Positions 17,944 through 27,126 of a DNA stretch of 64,000 nt are shown here, one piece after another. The position numbers were made by a program, and so were the translations under genes. Each line of letters opens with the position of its first letter. The stretch's first letter is position 1. The stretch is from Paenalkalicoccus suaedae (GTDB lineage Bacteria > Bacillota > Bacilli > Bacillales > Salisediminibacteriaceae). The notes beneath the pieces were generated by a model. The model made no database searches. It was not told the origin of the DNA and worked only from the letters and a program-made list of their open reading frames with translations. The stretch is from NCBI RefSeq assembly GCF_006965545.2, contig NZ_CP041372.2, positions 3,100,001 through 3,164,000 of the forward strand. The letters run 5' to 3'.

Positions 17944-18132
17944 ATGGCAACGCCGTTTCACTTTTCTAAACCAATCACAGCACTCTATCTAGTTGCAGGT
18001 TTCTTTTTGTTCGGGTTCTTTGCTATTTACATTGAGGCAAACATCTTGTTAAACCTATTAATATCAGGACCCGTTATTTTGATTGGCATTCTATCTTTAA
18101 TCAATAATGCAAAACACAGTCCAACTTCCTAG
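17944..18132 (+). CDS. Small two-helix membrane protein, possible immunity protein
   Basis: 62 residues, hydrophobic with two transmembrane helices (about 10-33 and 35-55) and a short polar tail. It begins 13 bp after the bacteriocin-like gene, with AAGGAG upstream, and its last codons form part of the terminator stem. Small two-helix proteins directly after a bacteriocin structural gene are often self-immunity factors. That role is inferred from context only. Confidence 0.55.
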   Translation: MATPFHFSKPITALYLVAGFFLFGFFAIYIEANILLNLLISGPVILIGILSLINNAKHSPTS

Positions 18133-18149
18133 TTGGGCTGTGTTTTTTT
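18113..18149 (+). terminator. Terminator of the bacteriocin-like operon
   Basis: Stem ACACAGTCCAACT / AGTTGGGCTGTGT with a TTTTTTT tail. The stop codon lies in the loop region. Confidence 0.93.
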
Positions 18150-18314
18150 ATCGTGCAAGTCTTAATTCTAATCTTTTATTCTTTTGAGCTTTCGACTTGC
18201 GCTTTTCTGAGGTGCTTCCTCAACTTATTCAATTGGTCAACGGTCACTTATCCAAAATCATCTTTTTAAACAAAATAAAAGCCTTTCACTAAAGAAAGAC
18301 GCTTTTCTTGCTCA

Positions 18315-18514
18315 TTTTTAAATCAAACGCAGAGCTGGCAGACCCGGAGGACATTCGGAGACAATCCATAGGGGAAAGAGGTCTTTGAGATCCCACAGGA
18401 GGCGATTAGGCTTAGGCGGTAGCCGCACCCTGCCGACGAGGAAGCTCAAAGACCGGCCCTATAGATGTCGGAGAGTGCCCGCAGGGCTGACAGCTCGGAG
18501 AGCAGATTTAAACT
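18315..18514 (+). repeat. 200-bp intergenic repeat, copy A
   Basis: Matches 28933-29132 in inverted orientation at about 90% identity by eye (some 19 differences in ~193 aligned bases). It is internally palindromic: GGTCTTTGAG near 18379 pairs with CTCAAAGACC near 18449, and CCATAGGG pairs with CCCTAT outside it. An RNA or extruded DNA hairpin is therefore possible. It is followed by a tail (18515-18605) of short GCTCGAAGAGC hairpins joined by GCACTT words. No coding potential. Confidence 0.88.
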
Positions 18515-18652
18515 AGTTAGCACTTCATTAATCTAGCTCGAAGAGCTAGGCACTAAACTAGTCGGCACTTTAGCAATTGAAGCTCGAAGAGCTGAGTCAT
18601 TTGCTCTTAAAACCAGTTGGGATCCAAGCAATCGAAGCTTTAGGAATTGCAC

Positions 18653-18679
18653 AAAAAAGAAGCCAACCAGAAGGTCAGC
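18653..18679 (-). terminator. Weak terminator of the zinc-ribbon protein gene
   Basis: On the minus strand a 7-bp stem with two G-U pairs (GCTGACC/GGTTGGC) followed by TTCTTTTTT. Confidence 0.6.
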
Positions 18680-18681
18680 CC

Positions 18682-19026
18682 CTACTTCTCTTTATGCTCA
18701 TGCTTATAACGCCGAATTTCTTTTACGTCTCTCGTAAAATCCTTCGCAAAACGATAAGGCTTACTTATAATTCGTACCGGCAACTTAAATAAAAAGTTAG
18801 ACAAATCCTGACGGTACTCCTCCGTAAACTGCTTTGGCTTGTTCGCAATACTTCTATACATATGCTTTCCGTACTCATGCATTAGATTACGATCAATCTC
18901 AATCGCACGCTCACACTCTAAACATCGAATATACGATATTTTATCCTGCACATACACGATTTCGTGAGGAGTCTCCTCCTTACAGTCGATGCAATAAAGA
19001 TCGGCTTCTACATGATTAATGATCAC
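18682..19026 (-). CDS. Small zinc-ribbon-like hypothetical protein
   Basis: 114 residues from GTG 19026, chosen because AGGAGA lies 8 bp upstream; in-frame ATGs further up have no site. CIDC near the N-terminus and CLEC ~25 residues later form a Cx2C...Cx2C pair typical of a zinc ribbon. The C-terminal half is basic and helical (KPYRFAKDFTRDVKEIRRYK). The family is found in Bacillus relatives with no known function. It lies downstream of sorC in the same direction. Confidence 0.6.
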   Translation of the reverse strand: MIINHVEADLYCIDCKEETPHEIVYVQDKISYIRCLECERAIEIDRNLMHEYGKHMYRSIANKPKQFTEEYRQDLSNFLFKLPVRIISKPYRFAKDFTRDVKEIRRYKHEHKEK

Positions 19027-19113
19027 GTACACCCTCTCCTTTCCCATCACAAGTAACAATGTATACCTTCATTTTACTAAAAATGCACGCCGTAGGCTCA
19101 GTAACAGCTCAGA

Positions 19114-20085
19114 CTATCTACCAAGACCAAGCTTATCTCCATACTTCAACAGCTCGCGACCTGTCTCATCATCCGTAATTAACGTGTTAACTGCGCCATT
19201 TAATAGCCCTGCATGAATACTAATTGCTTTATCTACTCCCTGCACGATTGCGACCGTTTCAGGGATACGCTTCAAATCCTCCAAGGATAACGCAATAATC
19301 ATATCGTTTAACGAATGATCTATCGGCTCTCCTTTCACATCATAAAAGCGAGAATTAATATCACCAACAGCACCAGAGTCAATAAGCGACTGGATATCAT
19401 CTGATGATAAATACCCAATCTCCTCCATCGTCGAATTCACAGAAGGATTACCAAGACCTACAACCGCAATATCGACGTCTCTCCCCTCATCTAATACATG
19501 CGAGATATCATCAAACGAAAGGAGTTGCTCCTTAAGCTTCATATTTTCCATCATTGCAGGAGCGTATAAATAGCTACACGACGAGCTTAGCTTCTCCCCA
19601 AGCTTTAACGCAAGCATGTTCGAGTGGAGCTGTAAATGACTGCGTCCCATCCCTCCAATGAGCGGCACAACGTGGAGCGAGTCCTGACGCTCAAACGGAT
19701 ATTCCTCTACAAACGCGGCGACCGACTTGCCCCAGCTTACTCCAATCGACGATAAACTACCTGCCTTTTTAGAAATATGAGAGGCAGCAGCCTTTCCTAA
19801 CGTCTTTCGTGTTAGCTCCTCATTTAAATCCTTATTAGGAACGATAATGACTTCGTTTAATCCGTACCTTTTTTCAAGCTGAAGCTCCACATCTACCGTG
19901 TGTGCATATTCATCCTTAATATAAATCTCTACAACCTTTGTTTCTCGTGCCTGTGTTAGTAGCTTTGAAATAATAGGTCGTGAGACACCAATAATTTTTG
20001 CGATCTGTGCTTGTGTCATGCCTTCAAAATAATAAAGCTTGGCGACCTTTACCATTGTCCGACGGTCGTCTGCTGTTTTACCCAT
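19114..20085 (-). CDS. SorC/DeoR-type sugar-responsive transcription regulator
   Basis: 323 residues. An N-terminal HTH (about 8-46: MTQAQIAKIIGVSRPIISKL) joins a large SorC C-terminal effector domain with IGVSWGKSVAAFVE and DIAVVGLGNPS, as in SorC/CggR/DeoR, which bind sugar phosphates. ATG 20085 is preferred over GTG 20097, which overlaps the RBS GGAGGTGA. It is the last gene of the leftward dehydrogenase operon, and the divergent operon is a sugar-alcohol PTS. The likely effector is therefore the phosphorylated PTS substrate, and both divergent promoters are likely targets. Confidence 0.88.
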   Translation of the reverse strand: MGKTADDRRTMVKVAKLYYFEGMTQAQIAKIIGVSRPIISKLLTQARETKVVEIYIKDEYAHTVDVELQLEKRYGLNEVIIVPNKDLNEELTRKTLGKAAASHISKKAGSLSSIGVSWGKSVAAFVEEYPFERQDSLHVVPLIGGMGRSHLQLHSNMLALKLGEKLSSSCSYLYAPAMMENMKLKEQLLSFDDISHVLDEGRDVDIAVVGLGNPSVNSTMEEIGYLSSDDIQSLIDSGAVGDINSRFYDVKGEPIDHSLNDMIIALSLEDLKRIPETVAIVQGVDKAISIHAGLLNGAVNTLITDDETGRELLKYGDKLGLGR

Positions 20086-20118
20086 AATCTTACTCACCTC
20101 CCAAACATCATACTAGAC

Positions 20119-21474
20119 TTAGTGGTGAATTCCTAGGTGAAGAAAGCTATTTGCCGCTTCGAATATTGATTCTGATAGCGTTGGGTGTGGATGAACAAGC
20201 TTTGCAAGCTCTGTCACGGTTCCTTCAAGTTGCATATATGCCGTCGCTTCCGAAATCATGTCCGTAGCATGTGGAGCCACGATAACAACTCCAACAATCT
20301 CCCCGTATGTCTCTTCCGCAATAAGTTTGACAAATCCCTCTGTTATTCCTGCTGCGAGGGCTTTTCCGTTCGAACGAATTGGCGTTTTCACCGCTCGTAC
20401 GGACATTCCACGACGTTCTGCCTCCTCTACCGTGATCCCGACACTCGCAATTTCTGGAAGGGTATATACGCAGCGCGGTACTTGGTCGTAGTCGATCTGT
20501 TCTTTTGTTCGTCCGCTTGCGTTGTTAGCCGCTATTAGTCCTTCTGCGCTTGCCGTGTGCGCAAGCGGCACTGTACCGTTGAGGTCGCCGATTGCATAGA
20601 TTCCTTCTACCGATGTTTCTAAAAAAGTATTGGTTTGAATGGCTGTACCAGTCATCTCAAGCCCGAGATCCGCTACGGCTGATGTGTTTGGCTTACGGCC
20701 GGTGGCGAGTAGGAGTCGCTCGGCTGTGACGGTTGTGTTGTCGCTTAGGTGCACCGTCTGTCCGTCCACGCGCGTAACGGATGTTTCTGTGACGATGCGC
20801 ACGCCTCGTTCTGTTAACAGCTTGGCCATGAGCTCGCTTGCATCTGGATCCTCGGTTGGCATAATGCGCGGGCCGAGCTCGACGACGGTGATGTCGACGC
20901 CAAGAGAGCTAAAAATCGTCGCAAATTCGATCCCGATGATCCCGCCACCGACAATGGTCATCGACGCGGGAAGCTCCTGAAGCGAGAAGATCGTGTCACT
21001 CGTATCATAGTCGCCGAGGCCTGGAATAGGTGGGATGACGGGAGTGGATCCCATGGCGAGGATGATGCTTTTCGCTTTAAATGTCTCGCCTGCCGCCTCG
21101 ACAGTGTGTGTATCGCCGTCCTTGCCAGTGACGACAGCTCGCTCTCGGATGACATTTACGCCACTCTTTTTGAGCAAGTGCTGGACGCCATTTCGTAGCG
21201 TTTTCACAACATCCTCCTGCCGTTTTTGCATTACCGACCAGTCGATCTCAGGCTTCCCTACATGGATTCCAAATGCCGCAGCGTGCGCTAATTCATATAG
21301 CACCTCCGTGTGTCTAAGCAGTGTCTTAGACGGGATACATCCCGTGTTAAGACACGTCCCGCCAAGCTTCTCCGCCTCAAACAGCGTCACCCGCTGCCCG
21401 AAGCTACTCGCCCGAATCGCCGCCACATAGCCGCCCGGACCACCTCCAATCACAATCACATCCTGCTCGTGCAT
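20119..21474 (-). CDS. lpdA: Dihydrolipoyl dehydrogenase (E3) of the 2-oxoacid/acetoin dehydrogenase-type complex
   Basis: 451 residues. FAD-binding GGGPGGYVAAIRAS (10-23), redox disulfide GGTCLNTGCIPSK (C41/C46), NAD-binding VGGGIIGIEFATIFSSLG and the C-terminal active-site pair in HPHPTLSE (H430, E435) are all present. E3 reoxidises dihydrolipoamide on E2 with NAD+. The start is ATG 21474 with GGGAGGAATAGG upstream; a longer frame has no site. It lies 14 bp after the E2 gene, so it is a dedicated E3 of this operon rather than the housekeeping enzyme. Confidence 0.93.
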   Translation of the reverse strand: MHEQDVIVIGGGPGGYVAAIRASSFGQRVTLFEAEKLGGTCLNTGCIPSKTLLRHTEVLYELAHAAAFGIHVGKPEIDWSVMQKRQEDVVKTLRNGVQHLLKKSGVNVIRERAVVTGKDGDTHTVEAAGETFKAKSIILAMGSTPVIPPIPGLGDYDTSDTIFSLQELPASMTIVGGGIIGIEFATIFSSLGVDITVVELGPRIMPTEDPDASELMAKLLTERGVRIVTETSVTRVDGQTVHLSDNTTVTAERLLLATGRKPNTSAVADLGLEMTGTAIQTNTFLETSVEGIYAIGDLNGTVPLAHTASAEGLIAANNASGRTKEQIDYDQVPRCVYTLPEIASVGITVEEAERRGMSVRAVKTPIRSNGKALAAGITEGFVKLIAEETYGEIVGVVIVAPHATDMISEATAYMQLEGTVTELAKLVHPHPTLSESIFEAANSFLHLGIHH

Positions 21475-21488
21475 CCCTATTCCTCCCT

Positions 21489-22901
21489 TTATAAAAACAG
21501 CGTATACGGCTCTTCCAATGTGCGCTTTAGCGACTGACAAAACGCGGCAGCTGGCGCTCCATTCACTGCGCGATGGTCAAAGGATAAACTAAGCGTCGTG
21601 TATGGCACAGCGATTGGTTGTCCGTTTTGTAGCTGTAATTCCTCTCGTAGTCCGCCTACTCCTAAAATAGCGGTTTGTGGTTTATTAATAATTGGTGTAA
21701 AGCTTCTGATTCCATACATACCTAGGTTAGAGACGGTAAATGTGCCTCCTTTTAGTGTATCTGGTGATAGCTTGTTTGCTTTTGCCTGTTGCTGGATCTG
21801 TTTTGCCTCTAGTACGAGTTCTGTTACCGTTTTAGATGCTGCGTCTTTGATAACTGGCACTAATAATTGGTCCTCCACGGAGACGGCCATACCTAAGTGA
21901 ACGTTCTCATATGTGGTGATGGTGTTGTTTTCTAATGTCGCATTTAAGCTTAAGTGTTTTGGTAGTGTTTTAGCGACTGCGTATAAGAAGAGCTCATTGT
22001 AGGATAGTCGTGCTCCTGTTGCTTCTTCTACGATTGGTAAGAGTTTTTTGCGTAGTGTGACGATCTCCGTCATATTGACATCAATCGTGAGCGTTACGTG
22101 TGGAATAGTTGTTGCACTCTCTAGCATGCGGTCGGCTGTGATTTTGCGAATGCCGGAGAGCTTCGTTGTTGAACTCTTAGTAGTGGCTGACACTTCTTCA
22201 GATGTTTGATGGATGCTCTTTTCAACGTCCTGCTTACGAACTTTTCCGTTGGCACCTGTTCCTTCTACTGTTTGTAAATCGAGGTCAGATGCATTAGCAA
22301 TTTTAGCTGCGAGCGGTGTTGCTTTCACAGAAGTTGGTTCAAATGAGGCTTCGCCTTCTTCTTTTTTCGATGAAGTAACCGCATGGCCAGTACTTGGAGC
22401 CTGCTCTACATCCGCTTCCTGAATACGTCCATTCGGTCCGCTTCCTTCTATTAAAAAGAGATTAAGCTCTCGCTCTCTCGCAACACGACGTGCTGCTGGT
22501 GTAGCACGAACATGCCCATGTTCATTTACATCCGCTTTGTCGACGTTGTTGATGTCCTGTTTCTCTGCCGGTGCTTCATCGTCTTCCTCGTGTAGATCTT
22601 CCTCGTGCGTTGCGTTAGCACCTTCATTTGAATGAGTTTCGCCTTGAGTCGGTATCGCTTCACCCGGTTCTCCAATATAGCCAACCACTCCGTTTACAGG
22701 AATGGTGTCATCTGGCTCGGCGAGCTGTTTTAACAGGACGCCTTCTTCGTAAGCTTCTACTTCAATGTTAATTTTGTCTGTCATAATTTCAAATAGTGGA
22801 TCGCCAATCTCGATTTCTTCGCCTTCCTCCACGAACCATTGGAGAAAGGTGCCCTCCTCCATCGTACTGCTCAGCTTTGGCATGAATATTTCTTTAGGCA
22901 T
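21489..22901 (-). CDS. Dihydrolipoamide acyltransferase (E2) with two subunit-binding domains
   Basis: 470 residues from ATG 22901 (RBS AAGGGGAGAG), overlapping the E1-beta gene by 8 bp. Lipoyl domain 1-80 with Lys43 ([11 protein letters not shown]). Acidic linker. Two peripheral subunit-binding domains follow, at about 132-166 ([20 protein letters not shown]) and 193-227 ([20 protein letters not shown]), where one is usual. The catalytic domain runs from 250 to the end. The active-site motif reads DHRAVNG (His443), with Asn447 in place of the common Asp of DHRxxDG. It transfers the acyl group from E1-bound TPP intermediate to CoA. AcoC-like (acetoin dehydrogenase) is the closest guess; the acyl specificity is not certain. 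Confidence 0.88.
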   Translation of the reverse strand: MPKEIFMPKLSSTMEEGTFLQWFVEEGEEIEIGDPLFEIMTDKINIEVEAYEEGVLLKQLAEPDDTIPVNGVVGYIGEPGEAIPTQGETHSNEGANATHEEDLHEEDDEAPAEKQDINNVDKADVNEHGHVRATPAARRVARERELNLFLIEGSGPNGRIQEADVEQAPSTGHAVTSSKKEEGEASFEPTSVKATPLAAKIANASDLDLQTVEGTGANGKVRKQDVEKSIHQTSEEVSATTKSSTTKLSGIRKITADRMLESATTIPHVTLTIDVNMTEIVTLRKKLLPIVEEATGARLSYNELFLYAVAKTLPKHLSLNATLENNTITTYENVHLGMAVSVEDQLLVPVIKDAASKTVTELVLEAKQIQQQAKANKLSPDTLKGGTFTVSNLGMYGIRSFTPIINKPQTAILGVGGLREELQLQNGQPIAVPYTTLSLSFDHRAVNGAPAAAFCQSLKRTLEEPYTLFL

Positions 22902-23904
22902 GCAACTCTCTCCCCTTTTTGAAGGAAGCAGGTAGCGTATGTTTGACCGCTTCCACAATCGATTCCACAGATGGTACCGTTGCTTTTTCAAGCGTTGGAT
23001 TATAAGGAATTGGAACCGCCTCCGCACCGAGTCTTCTAATCGGTGCATCTAAGAAGTCGAAGGCGTCACTCTCAGCAATCGTTGCGGCAATCTCTCCTCC
23101 GAAGCCGCCGCGCTTTACTGCTTCATGCGCGATGACGACTCGACCTGTTTTCTTTACAGAGTCAATAATCGTTTCTGTATCTAATGGGACAAGCGTCCGT
23201 GGATCAATAACCTCCACTTCAATGCCGTCTGCCGCTAATTTTTCAGCCGCTTCTAAGGCGCGATGCACCATGATTGCCGTCGCAACAATCGTGACGTCTT
23301 TCCCTTCTCGCTTCACATCTGCCTTGCCTAACGGAATCGAATATGGCTCCTCTGGCACATGTTCAGACGTTTTATATAAAAGCTTATGCTCGTAAAAAAT
23401 GACTGGGTTTGGATCATCAATCGCCGCTTTTAATAATCCTTTCGCGTCCGCTGCAGATGATGGTTGCACTACCTTCAAGCCTGGAACATGCGCCATCCAC
23501 GCCTCTAAGCTTTGTGAGTGTTGGGCAGCGGCTCCCGTACCAGATCCACTCGGCGTGCGGACAACTAACGGAACAGACCCTTTCCCGCCATACATATAGC
23601 GAATTTTTGCAGCTTGGTTCACTAAGTTATCCATCGCAATTGTAATAAAATCGGAGAACTGTAGCTCTAAAATTGGTCGCATTCCTGTTAACGCCGCACC
23701 AACGGCCGTCCCGGAAATCGCCGCCTCAGAGATCGGTGTATTGCGAATTCGTTCTGGACCAAACTCTTCGATCATGCCACGACTAACGCCAAATGCACCT
23801 CCATACACACCAATGTCCTCTCCAAGCATAAAGACATCCTCGTTCGCTCGCATTTCCTGACTAATTGCTTCTCTGACAGCTTCTAAATAGGTGATTTCTC
23901 TCAT
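22894..23904 (-). CDS. TPP-dependent dehydrogenase E1 component, beta subunit
   Basis: 336 residues. Transketolase-type pyrimidine-binding domain: [35 protein letters not shown] (catalytic Glu) and [41 protein letters not shown] precedes the C-terminal transketolase domain ([10 protein letters not shown]). It pairs with the alpha subunit to decarboxylate or cleave the substrate with TPP. AcoB and PdhB/BkdB share this architecture; operon content and sequence feel favour the acetoin-type. It is 14 bp downstream of the alpha gene and overlaps E2. Confidence 0.9.
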   Translation of the reverse strand: MREITYLEAVREAISQEMRANEDVFMLGEDIGVYGGAFGVSRGMIEEFGPERIRNTPISEAAISGTAVGAALTGMRPILELQFSDFITIAMDNLVNQAAKIRYMYGGKGSVPLVVRTPSGSGTGAAAQHSQSLEAWMAHVPGLKVVQPSSAADAKGLLKAAIDDPNPVIFYEHKLLYKTSEHVPEEPYSIPLGKADVKREGKDVTIVATAIMVHRALEAAEKLAADGIEVEVIDPRTLVPLDTETIIDSVKKTGRVVIAHEAVKRGGFGGEIAATIAESDAFDFLDAPIRRLGAEAVPIPYNPTLEKATVPSVESIVEAVKHTLPASFKKGRELHA

Positions 23905-23918
23905 CCGTCATATCCTCC

Positions 23919-24902
23919 TTACGCGTCGGCGTACACGTCTTCAAGTAATGTATCAAGCCCTGGCTCCGGACTTTCCGTTGCAAAATCAACTGCACCCTCT
24001 ACTTCTTGCTTCGCTTCTTGACGAACCTTGTCTAACTCTTCCTCCGTCGCCACCCCATGTTCAACCAGCGCCTCTTTCATCGCTTTAATCGGATCTCGAT
24101 TACGCCACTCCTTCTCTTCTTCTCTCGTGCGATATTTTTTCGCATCGCTCTTCGAGTGACCCTTCCAGCGATACGTTTTACATTCAATTAAACTCGGACC
24201 GCCACCCTCTCTTGCTAAATCCACAGCCTCTTTCACATCCGTCATGACAGAAAAGATGTCGTTACCGTCCGTTACTTTGCCTGGGATTCCGTAGCTCTCT
24301 GCACGCGTTGCCACATGCTCCACGTTCATCATATCCTTCACAGAACCCGACATACCGTACTGGTTATTTTCACAAATAAAGACGACAGGTAGCTTCCATA
24401 CAGATGCTAAGTTAAGAGCCTCGTGGAAGCTCCCTTCATTAGTAGCCCCATCTCCAAAGAAGCAAAGCACCACGTAGCCCTCTTGCTTCATTTGAGAAGT
24501 AAGTGCCGCGCCAGTTGCAATGGCGAAGCCTCCACCAACAATGCCATTAGCTCCTAAGTTTCCTTTATCTAGATCGGCGATATGCATCGATCCTCCCTTG
24601 CCTTTGCAATATCCTGTCGTTCGACCAAACAACTCTGCCATCATTCGATCTACTTCGGCACCCTTTGCAATACAGTGACCGTGACCTCTGTGCGTGCTCG
24701 TGATTTTATCCTTTTCTTCTAATACTGCGCACGCGCCGACTGCGGATGCTTCTTGTCCTACTGCTAAATGAGTCGTTCCGTGAATGAGTCCTTTTGCAAA
24801 AAACTCATCTACCTTTTCGTCAAAAAAACGTACGAGCCACATTTGCTTGTAATACGTTTTATATGCCTCTTTAGAAATGAAATCAGGAAGTGCTTGCCTC
24901 AT
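23919..24902 (-). CDS. TPP-dependent dehydrogenase E1 component, alpha subunit (acetoin dehydrogenase-like)
   Basis: 327 residues. HRGHGH (71-76), the TPP motif GDGATNEGSFHEALNLAS (150-167) ending VFICENN, and the phosphorylation-loop-like RWKGHSKSDAKKYRT are all present. GGKGGSMH-like KGKGGSMHIAD fits AcoA/PdhA. First gene of the leftward operon, with promoter at 24977-24949 and AAGGGGG before ATG. It forms the E1 heterotetramer with the next gene. Homologues cleave acetoin or decarboxylate pyruvate or branched-chain oxoacids. Next to a sugar-alcohol PTS and a SorC regulator, a ketose-like acyloin substrate is possible (inference). Confidence 0.9.
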   Translation of the reverse strand: MRQALPDFISKEAYKTYYKQMWLVRFFDEKVDEFFAKGLIHGTTHLAVGQEASAVGACAVLEEKDKITSTHRGHGHCIAKGAEVDRMMAELFGRTTGYCKGKGGSMHIADLDKGNLGANGIVGGGFAIATGAALTSQMKQEGYVVLCFFGDGATNEGSFHEALNLASVWKLPVVFICENNQYGMSGSVKDMMNVEHVATRAESYGIPGKVTDGNDIFSVMTDVKEAVDLAREGGGPSLIECKTYRWKGHSKSDAKKYRTREEEKEWRNRDPIKAMKEALVEHGVATEEELDKVRQEAKQEVEGAVDFATESPEPGLDTLLEDVYADA

Positions 24903-24948
24903 GATCGTGCCCCCTTATCAAATGTTCTTTATTGTTACATTTGTAATT

Positions 24949-24977
24949 ATCGTAGTGCGTGTGAGATGATATGTCAA
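24949..24977 (-). promoter_or_regulatory. Promoter of the E1alpha-E1beta-E2-E3-sorC operon
   Basis: Minus-strand TTGACA (24977-24972) and TACGAT (24954-24949), spacer 17. It lies back to back with the PTS promoter, 25 bp away. Confidence 0.75.
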
Positions 24978-25001
24978 GTTAGAATTTTCAGAAAAATACT
25001 A

Positions 25002-25030
25002 TTGACAAGTCAATGAAAGCGTTTTATATT
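25002..25030 (+). promoter_or_regulatory. Promoter of the glucitol-type PTS operon with overlapping cre site
   Basis: TTGACA (25002-25007) and TATATT (25025-25030), spacer 17. A catabolite-responsive element TGAAAGCGTTTTAT (25014-25027) fills the spacer and overlaps the -10, the usual place for CcpA repression. Expression should therefore need absence of preferred sugars. Confidence 0.82.
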
Positions 25031-25085
25031 GACAATAGTAACACATTCGAACATTTGTAAATTATTTCGCGAAGGGGGCGACGTC

Positions 25086-25457
25086 GTGATTGCATGGGGA
25101 TGGTTCTTCATCATCTTTGCAGGAATTTGGGTACTGCAGTTTTTCATGGCTCACTATCAAATGAAAAACTATCAGCTAACGATGAGGGAGCTTAGTACAC
25201 GTGATTCTGGCTACTTAGGTGTTGGTGTCCAAAAAAGAAGATTCGGTAAGGGAATTGTCACAATCGTTGTGAGTGACGTAGATGGCACGATCGTCGAAGC
25301 AAGAAAGATGGAAGGTGTTACTGTGTTCTCTAGATTTAAGGCTTATCAAGACATTGTCGGAAAAAACATCCATGAGGTCAAAGGTTCCATTAACGATGCG
25401 CAGACGCTATCGTCAGTGGAAATGGCCGTGCAGAAGATTAACGAGCAAAAGATTTAA
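25086..25457 (+). CDS. gutM: GutM-like glucitol operon protein
   Basis: 123 residues from GTG 25086 (GAAGGGGG, 7-bp spacing); the longer frame starts within the promoter region. An N-terminal transmembrane helix (IAWGWFFIIFAGIWVLQFFM) is followed by YQLTMRELSTRDSGYLGVG, which matches the GutM family named glucitol operon activator in enterics. Its exact role in Firmicutes is not settled. First gene of the PTS operon. Confidence 0.82.
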   Translation: MIAWGWFFIIFAGIWVLQFFMAHYQMKNYQLTMRELSTRDSGYLGVGVQKRRFGKGIVTIVVSDVDGTIVEARKMEGVTVFSRFKAYQDIVGKNIHEVKGSINDAQTLSSVEMAVQKINEQKI

Positions 25458-25484
25458 TTAACTGAAAAAGGAAGGTGAAGGAGC

Positions 25485-26033
25485 ATGGATTTCGTTGTAA
25501 ATCTCGCAGAAGGATTCATTGGTATGTTTCAGCAGGGTGGAGAAACGTTTGTTGGTCTTGTAACTGGGATCATTCCTCTACTCATCACACTTATCACAGC
25601 CGTAAACGCCTTTATTAAATTTGTCGGAGAAGAACGAATCACGCGCTTTGCGCAAAAATTGACGAAATATTTCTTCTTACGCTACACGCTTTTTCCTATT
25701 CTCGCCGTTTTCTTTTTAACAAACCCGATGGCGTACACCTTCGGACGCTTCCTACCTGAGAAGCAAAAGCCCGCTTTTTATGACTCTGCCGTATCATTTG
25801 TACACCCGATTACAGGACTCTTTCCACACGCAAACCCTGCCGAGCTTTTCGTCTTCACGGGTATTGCCGCTGGACTGACTACGCTTGGCCTGTCACTTGG
25901 ACCACTAGCTGTTATGTATTTCTTAACTGGTATTATCGTTATCTTAATTCGTGGTGTTGTAACGGAGCTAATTACTGTCAGTATGATGAAGCGTCAAGGC
26001 ATGCTCGATGACTCAGAAAAGAAGCTAGGATAA
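25485..26033 (+). CDS. srlA: PTS glucitol/sorbitol-type EIIC (IIC2) subunit
   Basis: 182 residues, mostly membrane helices. [20 protein letters not shown] and [19 protein letters not shown] (interrupted) match the glucitol permease SrlA/GutA. Together with SrlE it forms the transport channel that phosphorylates the sugar alcohol during uptake. RBS AAGGTGAAGGAG. It lies 27 bp after gutM and 13 bp before srlE. The start and length fit the family. Confidence 0.92.
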   Translation: MDFVVNLAEGFIGMFQQGGETFVGLVTGIIPLLITLITAVNAFIKFVGEERITRFAQKLTKYFFLRYTLFPILAVFFLTNPMAYTFGRFLPEKQKPAFYDSAVSFVHPITGLFPHANPAELFVFTGIAAGLTTLGLSLGPLAVMYFLTGIIVILIRGVVTELITVSMMKRQGMLDDSEKKLG

Positions 26034-26046
26034 GGGGGGACTAATC

Positions 26047-27063
26047 ATGACAAACTTTCGTGCTGTAAAAATTACTAAAGGCTCTGGTGGCTGGGGCGGA
26101 CCGCTTACGATCCTCCCTAATGAGAAGAAAAAATACGTTGTTTCTGTAACTGGAGGTGGAATTCATCCTGTCGCGCAAGACCTTGCAGATAAAACTGGCG
26201 CTACTGCAATCGATGGGTTCACGGATAGCGTGCCTTATGACGAAATGGCTGCGGCTGTTATTGACTGTGGCGGTACCGCTCGCTGTGGCATTTATCCAAA
26301 GCATGATGTCATGACGATCAATCTTCACGGCACAAGCCCAGCAGGTCCACTCGCTCAGTTTATTAAGGAGACAAACTTTGTATCTGGTGTCCGTGAGAAG
26401 GATATTAACTCTGTTGATGCGTCTGAGGCGGCTGCTGATCCGTCGATCACTCAAGCTGCAAGTGGTAAGACCGCAACTGAAATTAAAAACGAAGCACGTC
26501 AAAAAGCATCGACGATGTATAAAGAGCCACGTAAGGCCGGCTTCATTGAGCGCTTCGGTCGTGGCATGGGTAACGTCGTTAGCGTCTTTTACCAAGCCGG
26601 TCGTGAAACAATTGAGACCGTTATTAAAAACATCCTTCCTTTCATGGCATTCGTATCGATGCTGATCGGGATTATTCTCTACACAGGTATTGGAGACTTT
26701 ATCGCAAACGTCGTAACGCCACTCGCAGGAAATATCGTTGGTCTTTTAATCTTATCTGTTATCATCTCGCTCCCAATTCTCTCCCCACTACTTGGACCTG
26801 GTGCCGTTATTGCACAGGTTGTAGGGGTACTTGTCGGGGTGGAAATTGGACGTGGAAATATTCCGCCAGAACTCGCATTACCAGCACTTTTTGCGATCAA
26901 CCCACAAGTTGGAGCAGACTTTGTGCCAGTAGGCTTAACACTTGGTGAAGCGAAGCCAGAGACGATTCAAGTCGGTGTGCCTGCCGTCCTCTTCTCCCGT
27001 GTTATCACTGGTCCAATCGCCGTTGTGATTGCCTACTTCTTAAGCTTTTTTATCTATCAATAA
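26047..27063 (+). CDS. srlE: PTS glucitol/sorbitol-type EIIB-EIIC1 subunit
   Basis: 338 residues. The N-terminal EIIB domain has [15 protein letters not shown]. Cys74 is the likely phospho-acceptor, with Cys80 nearby. A linker leads to a membrane domain from about 180, with the SrlE C-terminal helices ([39 protein letters not shown]). The domain order matches glucitol EIIBC. The operon spacing and its partners SrlA and SrlB make a complete EII complex. Cargo could be a sugar alcohol other than sorbitol, since no sorbitol-6-P dehydrogenase gene is present here. Confidence 0.92.
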   Translation: MTNFRAVKITKGSGGWGGPLTILPNEKKKYVVSVTGGGIHPVAQDLADKTGATAIDGFTDSVPYDEMAAAVIDCGGTARCGIYPKHDVMTINLHGTSPAGPLAQFIKETNFVSGVREKDINSVDASEAAADPSITQAASGKTATEIKNEARQKASTMYKEPRKAGFIERFGRGMGNVVSVFYQAGRETIETVIKNILPFMAFVSMLIGIILYTGIGDFIANVVTPLAGNIVGLLILSVIISLPILSPLLGPGAVIAQVVGVLVGVEIGRGNIPPELALPALFAINPQVGADFVPVGLTLGEAKPETIQVGVPAVLFSRVITGPIAVVIAYFLSFFIYQ

Positions 27064-27110
27064 GCACTTCCCGCGGGGTGGCCCTCTGCTACCCTGCGGA
27101 AAAATAGATT
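27064..27110 (+). other. Hairpin between srlE and srlB
   Basis: CCGCGGGGT and TACCCTGCGG can pair right after the srlE stop. No T run follows, so a processing or stabilising hairpin is more likely than a terminator. Confidence 0.5.
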
Positions 27111-27126
27111 TTTAAAGGAGTTTCTC

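Larger units (their letters stand above)
24917..25063. promoter_or_regulatory. Candidate SorC operators in the divergent control region
   Basis: The word ACATTTG recurs three times with similar flanks: GAACATTTGA (24926-24917, minus), TACATTTGTAAT (24936-24947) and GAACATTTGTAAAT (25049-25062). One site lies downstream of each promoter and one overlaps the leftward start region. They fit binding sites for the SorC regulator encoded by the operon, but the match to SorC operators is inferred. Confidence 0.4.
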
